A program made the position numbers and the translations under genes. Positions 60,790 to 64,000 of a stretch of DNA of 64,000 nucleotides are shown here, piece after piece. Position 1 is the first letter of the stretch. Every line of letters begins with the position of its first letter. The stretch is from JALOOX01 sp964557955 (lineage in GTDB: Bacteria; Desulfobacterota; Syntrophobacteria; Syntrophobacterales; Syntrophobacteraceae). Below the pieces are notes generated by a model. It saw only the letters and a list, made by a program, of their open reading frames with translations. It was not told the origin of the DNA and searched no databases. The stretch is from positions 41,298-105,297 of the forward strand of contig CAZLCS010000015.1 in NCBI GenBank assembly GCA_964557955.1, written 5' to 3'.

Positions 60790-61010
60790 AGACGGCCATG
60801 CAGGTTGTGCGGGCCGGCCGGTGGCGGCGGACCGGCCATGCGACTCCAGGCGTCGTAATTTCATGAGCGGGTGTCCAGGGAGCCGCGCCAAGCCCTGATC
60901 CCGGCGCACGTTGGAGTCCGGAAATCGGCAAAAACCGGGGTTATGCCTTCAGCCGGGATTGCGCCAAGGGACTGTCAGGGTACTTCTTGGACGCACTTCA
61001 GGATACGCCC

Positions 61011-62159
61011 ATGGTCAGCGAGTTGGTTGCTGTGTACAAGGTCGACGGTGATGAAGGTGCGGGAGAGGATCACGCTGTAGCGTTCCTTGCAGCCTGCCCG
61101 GCCGGTCCCCTTGAGCTCAGCTCGATTCTTTCTCCCAGGTCCGTGAGACGAGAGTTGCCGAGAGGGGTGACCGGTGCGCTTGGCATACATTTCCTGGCCA
61201 TGTTGCTTCTATGGACGTGTCCCCTTCTTTCTCCAAAGGTCGATATCGGGAACACGGCCTTCGTGGTGCGTCTCGTTGACCTCGAACCCGGCGTTGCGGA
61301 GGAGAGCGGTGCGGCAGGGCAGGGGGTGGACGAACGGTACGATGGGCAACGGGGGATTGAGACAACCCCGAGATCCGAGGGAGATTCAGAGGCGAACCGG
61401 GTGAGCGAGCCATCCCCCCGGTCGGTTGAGTGGCTCCAGTCCGGGGGGCCTTTCCCCATGCCTCCCGAATCCGGGGGATCTGAAGGACGGGAGACAGTGG
61501 ATGCCCCGACTGAACTGGCTGAATCCGAACGTGCGGAGTCTGTCGATCCCGGATTGCCTTTCATTCCGTCTCCACCTGAGGCTGTCCAGCGTCGGGATCT
61601 CAAGGAGCCGGAGAAGCTGAAGCCGGTTCAGGGCGAACGCAGAACGCCCCAAACGCTTCCAGGAGTGAGGCGGGGAAAGAAACAAAGGGAGGCATCCGCA
61701 CCCAAGTCCGCAAGTCAAACAGCTTCCCATCGAGTAACCGGACTTAACATGGCGACTGAAGCTGCAACGGCCTCGATGGAGAGCCGGGAGGAAGGGGGCA
61801 TGGGACTGGGGGTGTCATCGGCGGATGGCCCGTCGGGAGGGCGAGGAGGTGGGCCTGCGCATCAGGAATTCCAGCTGGCTCAGGTGGACACGCCTCCCAC
61901 CATCGTGAGTCGTGTGGAGCCCGATTACCCTGCAATGGCTCGGCGTCAAAGGCTCTCGGGCAAGGTCGTTATCAAATTTCTTGTGGATCCACACGGTCGA
62001 GTACGAAACGCCTCTGTACTCCAGGCGGCCCCCCAGGGGGTTTTTGAGAGCTGTGTGCTCGATGCGGTGGCCAAATGGCGCTTCAAACCCGGCTTGTATC
62101 AGGGACACCCTGTTGCCACCTGGGTGATCCTTCCCATCCAGTTCAAGGTGTCGGGTTGA
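61011..62159 (+). CDS. TonB-family energy transducer
   Basis: A 382-residue TonB-like protein. One transmembrane segment lies near 53-73 (GIHFLAMLLLWTCPLL), followed by a long, Pro/Gly/Glu-rich periplasmic spacer of about 230 residues. The C-terminal TonB domain (about 300-380) has VEPDYPAMARRQRLSGKVV, VDPHGRVRNASV and AVAKWRFKPGLYQG. It couples inner-membrane proton energy (through ExbBD, not seen here) to an outer-membrane receptor. It lies 221 bp after the OprC-like gene, so it is presumably its dedicated partner. The start is uncertain: ATG 61011 after AGGA is chosen; the frame is open to a TTG at 60987. Confidence 0.85.
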   Translation: MVSELVAVYKVDGDEGAGEDHAVAFLAACPAGPLELSSILSPRSVRRELPRGVTGALGIHFLAMLLLWTCPLLSPKVDIGNTAFVVRLVDLEPGVAEESGAAGQGVDERYDGQRGIETTPRSEGDSEANRVSEPSPRSVEWLQSGGPFPMPPESGGSEGRETVDAPTELAESERAESVDPGLPFIPSPPEAVQRRDLKEPEKLKPVQGERRTPQTLPGVRRGKKQREASAPKSASQTASHRVTGLNMATEAATASMESREEGGMGLGVSSADGPSGGRGGGPAHQEFQLAQVDTPPTIVSRVEPDYPAMARRQRLSGKVVIKFLVDPHGRVRNASVLQAAPQGVFESCVLDAVAKWRFKPGLYQGHPVATWVILPIQFKVSG

Positions 62160-62313
62160 TCGCGTGGCACCGGTTATGCCCGAAAGACGCCAAGCCGAAT
62201 CCCCATGGCGCCCGTAGACCCCTGCTGTTGATTTAACACGGTGCCTTGAGCCGATGGTCATCTGATGGTGGACAAGGGATGGTGAGTCGTCAGGTGGGAT
62301 AGTGTGCAGGGAA

Positions 62314-64000
62314 TCACAACGGCCAGACCAGAAGGATCATCGGCACACCCACTGCGACGACCATGATTTCGAGCGGGAGACCCAGGCGCCAGTAATCGCC
62401 GAAGCGAAACCCCCCCGGCCCAAGGATCAGCGTGTTGTTCTGGTGCCCGATGGGTGTGAGGAAAGCGCACGAAGCCCCTACCGCCACCGCCATCAGAAAG
62501 GGGTCGGCACTGACCGCGAGTCTTTGTGCGGTGCTGATGGCAATGGGGCACATGACGGCGGCAGTGGCGGCATTGTTCATGAAATCCGAAAGTGTCATTG
62601 TGGCTGCCAGGATCAATGCCAGGGCAAAGACCGCCTGGCCCCGGGCAAGGCCTTCGACGAGGGCAGTCGCAATCAGGGCTGCCGTGCCGGTGCCGGCCAC
62701 TGCGTGGGCGACGGGGATCAGGGCACCCAGCAGAACCACCACGGACCAGTCGACCGAATCGTAGACCCGGCGGGCAGGGACCAGTCGCAGCAGCACACAT
62801 GCCAGGGCGGCTCCCGCAAAGGAGATCGCCGCCGGCACCAGGCCGAAAGCCGCCGTGCCAACGCCGACGGCCATCACGGTGGCTGCGAGGACGGATTCGC
62901 GCTTGCGCGGCAGTGTGAGGCTGCGCTCAGCCAGGGGAGCACAGCCAAACCGGACTGCAAACTCGCTCAGTGCTTCTTGTTCTCCTTGGAGCAGCAGGAC
63001 GTCTCCAGCAGCCAGGCGCATCGAGCGCAGGCGGGCCAGGGTTCGTCTTCCCTGACGCGAAACCGCCAGCAGGTTGATGCCATAGCGCGTACGCAGCCGG
63101 ATGTCGGACGCTGTTCGGCCAATGAGGCTTGAGTCTGAAAACAACACCATTTCGGCAAGCACCACGTCTTCGGACTGCACGGCCTTTTCCATCTTGGAAC
63201 AACGAACCATAGCCTGCTCTGGCTCCTCGCTGCACTGGAGCTGCGTGTCCTCCTCCAGTTGCAGGCCGAGAATGGAGAGCGACTCCCTCAGTGCGGGCGG
63301 GTCTGCCTCGATGATCAGGATGTCGCCGGCGTGGATGTGACGTCGTGGATTGGGTGCCGGGATGTGGGCATCGCTGCGCACAATCCCGACGATCTGCGCA
63401 TCGGCTTTTTCGAGAGCCGACTCGATTTCGTCGAGCATCATGCCCTCGGCCTTGGACTTTTGCAGAACTCGGGCCTCGGTGAGATAGGCGCCGATCTCAA
63501 AATCCTGAACGCTGACTCCCTTTCGCGCCGGCACAAGACGCCAGCCGAAGACGGAGATGAATACGATGCCGCTCAATGCCACCGCCAATCCCACCGGTGT
63601 GAAATCGAACATCGCGAAGGCTTCAGAACCGCTTTCAGCGCGGAATCCAGAGACGATGAGATTGGGCGGAGTCCCTATCAGGGTTGTCATCCCCCCGAGT
63701 AGCGAACCGAAAGCCAGCGGCATGAGCAGGCGACCGGGCGGCAAACCCCTGCGGGCGGAAAGCTGGATCGCCACCGGCATGAGAAGTGCCAGGGCGCCCA
63801 CATTGTTCATAAAGGCGGACATGATTGCGGCGATGCTCACGAGTGCGGCGATGGTGAGACTCGGTCCGGCTGTGCTCGGTACGAGGGAACGCATCAGCGA
63901 ATCGGCTGCACCCGAAGACTGCAGCACACCGCTCAGTATCAGCACGCTAGCCCTGCCCTTTACCCATGAGTTGCGCCGGGGCGGTGTCAGCCGCCTCGGA
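62314..64000 (-). CDS. SLC13-family anion permease with RCK_C domains (cut by window edge)
   Basis: C-terminal 561 residues of a divalent anion:sodium symporter-family permease whose start lies right of the window. Membrane blocks (about 1-130 and 355-560 of the visible part) carry FMNNVGALALLMPVA, GTPPNLIVSG and, in the second half, FMNNAATAAVMCPIA and TPIGHQNNTLILGPGG. These duplicated motifs are typical of SLC13/CitT-type carriers. Between them lie two RCK_C (TrkA-C) domains (about 150-215 and 255-340), a layout common in putative sulfate or dicarboxylate permeases. It converges on the TonB gene. The solute is unknown. Confidence 0.88.
   Translation of the reverse strand, partial: PRRLTPPRRNSWVKGRASVLILSGVLQSSGAADSLMRSLVPSTAGPSLTIAALVSIAAIMSAFMNNVGALALLMPVAIQLSARRGLPPGRLLMPLAFGSLLGGMTTLIGTPPNLIVSGFRAESGSEAFAMFDFTPVGLAVALSGIVFISVFGWRLVPARKGVSVQDFEIGAYLTEARVLQKSKAEGMMLDEIESALEKADAQIVGIVRSDAHIPAPNPRRHIHAGDILIIEADPPALRESLSILGLQLEEDTQLQCSEEPEQAMVRCSKMEKAVQSEDVVLAEMVLFSDSSLIGRTASDIRLRTRYGINLLAVSRQGRRTLARLRSMRLAAGDVLLLQGEQEALSEFAVRFGCAPLAERSLTLPRKRESVLAATVMAVGVGTAAFGLVPAAISFAGAALACVLLRLVPARRVYDSVDWSVVVLLGALIPVAHAVAGTGTAALIATALVEGLARGQAVFALALILAATMTLSDFMNNAATAAVMCPIAISTAQRLAVSADPFLMAVAVGASCAFLTPIGHQNNTLILGPGGFRFGDYWRLGLPLEIMVVAVGVPMILLVWPL

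Noticed and set aside
62164..62179. TGGCACCGGTTATGCC, a -24/-12-like string on the plus strand
   Set aside because: GG-N10-GC spacing is right, but it lies after the TonB stop and faces the 3' end of a convergent gene with nothing to transcribe.
63943..64000. Possible frameshift near the right edge: a neighbouring frame reads AQLMGKG before the permease segment
   Set aside because: Only about 50 bases are visible beyond the GTG at 63945, too few to decide between a frameshift, a divergent N-terminus or chance.

Overview
The window is GC-rich, gene-dense chromosomal DNA of a Gram-negative anaerobe. The gene content points to a deltaproteobacterium (Desulfobacterota), perhaps Syntrophobacter-like. 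This is inferred from gene content only: aldehyde:ferredoxin oxidoreductase, iron-dependent alcohol dehydrogenases under a sigma-54 two-component system, PAS-rich kinases, acyl-CoA beta-oxidation with CaiB-type CoA-transferases, ATP-dependent PEP carboxykinase and a TonB/outer-membrane receptor system. No rRNA, tRNA, CRISPR array, prophage or insertion sequence was recognised. Two short dispersed inverted-repeat elements are present.

Layout. 1-6125 (minus strand): an alcohol-to-acid oxidation module. One operon encodes an Fe-alcohol dehydrogenase, a PAS histidine kinase and an NtrC-type activator. Downstream of it a second Fe-alcohol dehydrogenase and an aldehyde:ferredoxin oxidoreductase (cut by the left edge) lie behind a good -24/-12 promoter, so the activator probably controls them. 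6669-12682: a small secreted protein, a GH13 hydrolase, a ModE-type regulator, an FmdE/molybdopterin-domain fusion protein, an RNase Z-like metallohydrolase and a protein with duplicated four-cysteine repeats. 13279-16360: a protealysin-like M4 protease with an emfourin-type inhibitor, convergent with a tyrosine phenol-lyase. 17009-20576: two paralogous secreted proteins of unknown function. 21127-25368: an HNH nuclease and a YbbA-YbbP-TesA operon. 25509-36059: a FecR-domain, tryptophan-rich, Gln-repeat protein, then housekeeping genes (trxB, CvpA, mazG, DUF1614, pckA, gmhB, rnc) and an exported DsrE-like protein.

36718-43358 is a TetR-led catabolic operon: 3-hydroxyacyl-CoA dehydrogenase, acyl-CoA dehydrogenase, thiolase and two CaiB/BaiF CoA-transferase subunits, closed by a clear intrinsic terminator. 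The transferase pair resembles the heteromeric enzymes that activate dicarboxylic acids such as benzylsuccinate, and only the first subunit has the catalytic Asp. 43631-53164 holds an alpha/beta hydrolase, a Cache-like periplasmic protein, a 1391-residue multi-PAS hybrid kinase, an M15-type peptidase, a LysE exporter, an RRM protein and a YjdF-like membrane protein.

53186-62159 is probably a copper-handling locus. It has a NarX/NarL-type kinase and regulator, two NosL-like exported proteins (one with a His-rich tail), an OprC-like TonB-dependent receptor with CxxxM and HxM motifs, and a TonB protein. A flavodoxin-family gene with a frameshift and a KynB-like cyclase lie beside it. The right edge cuts an SLC13-type permease with RCK domains.
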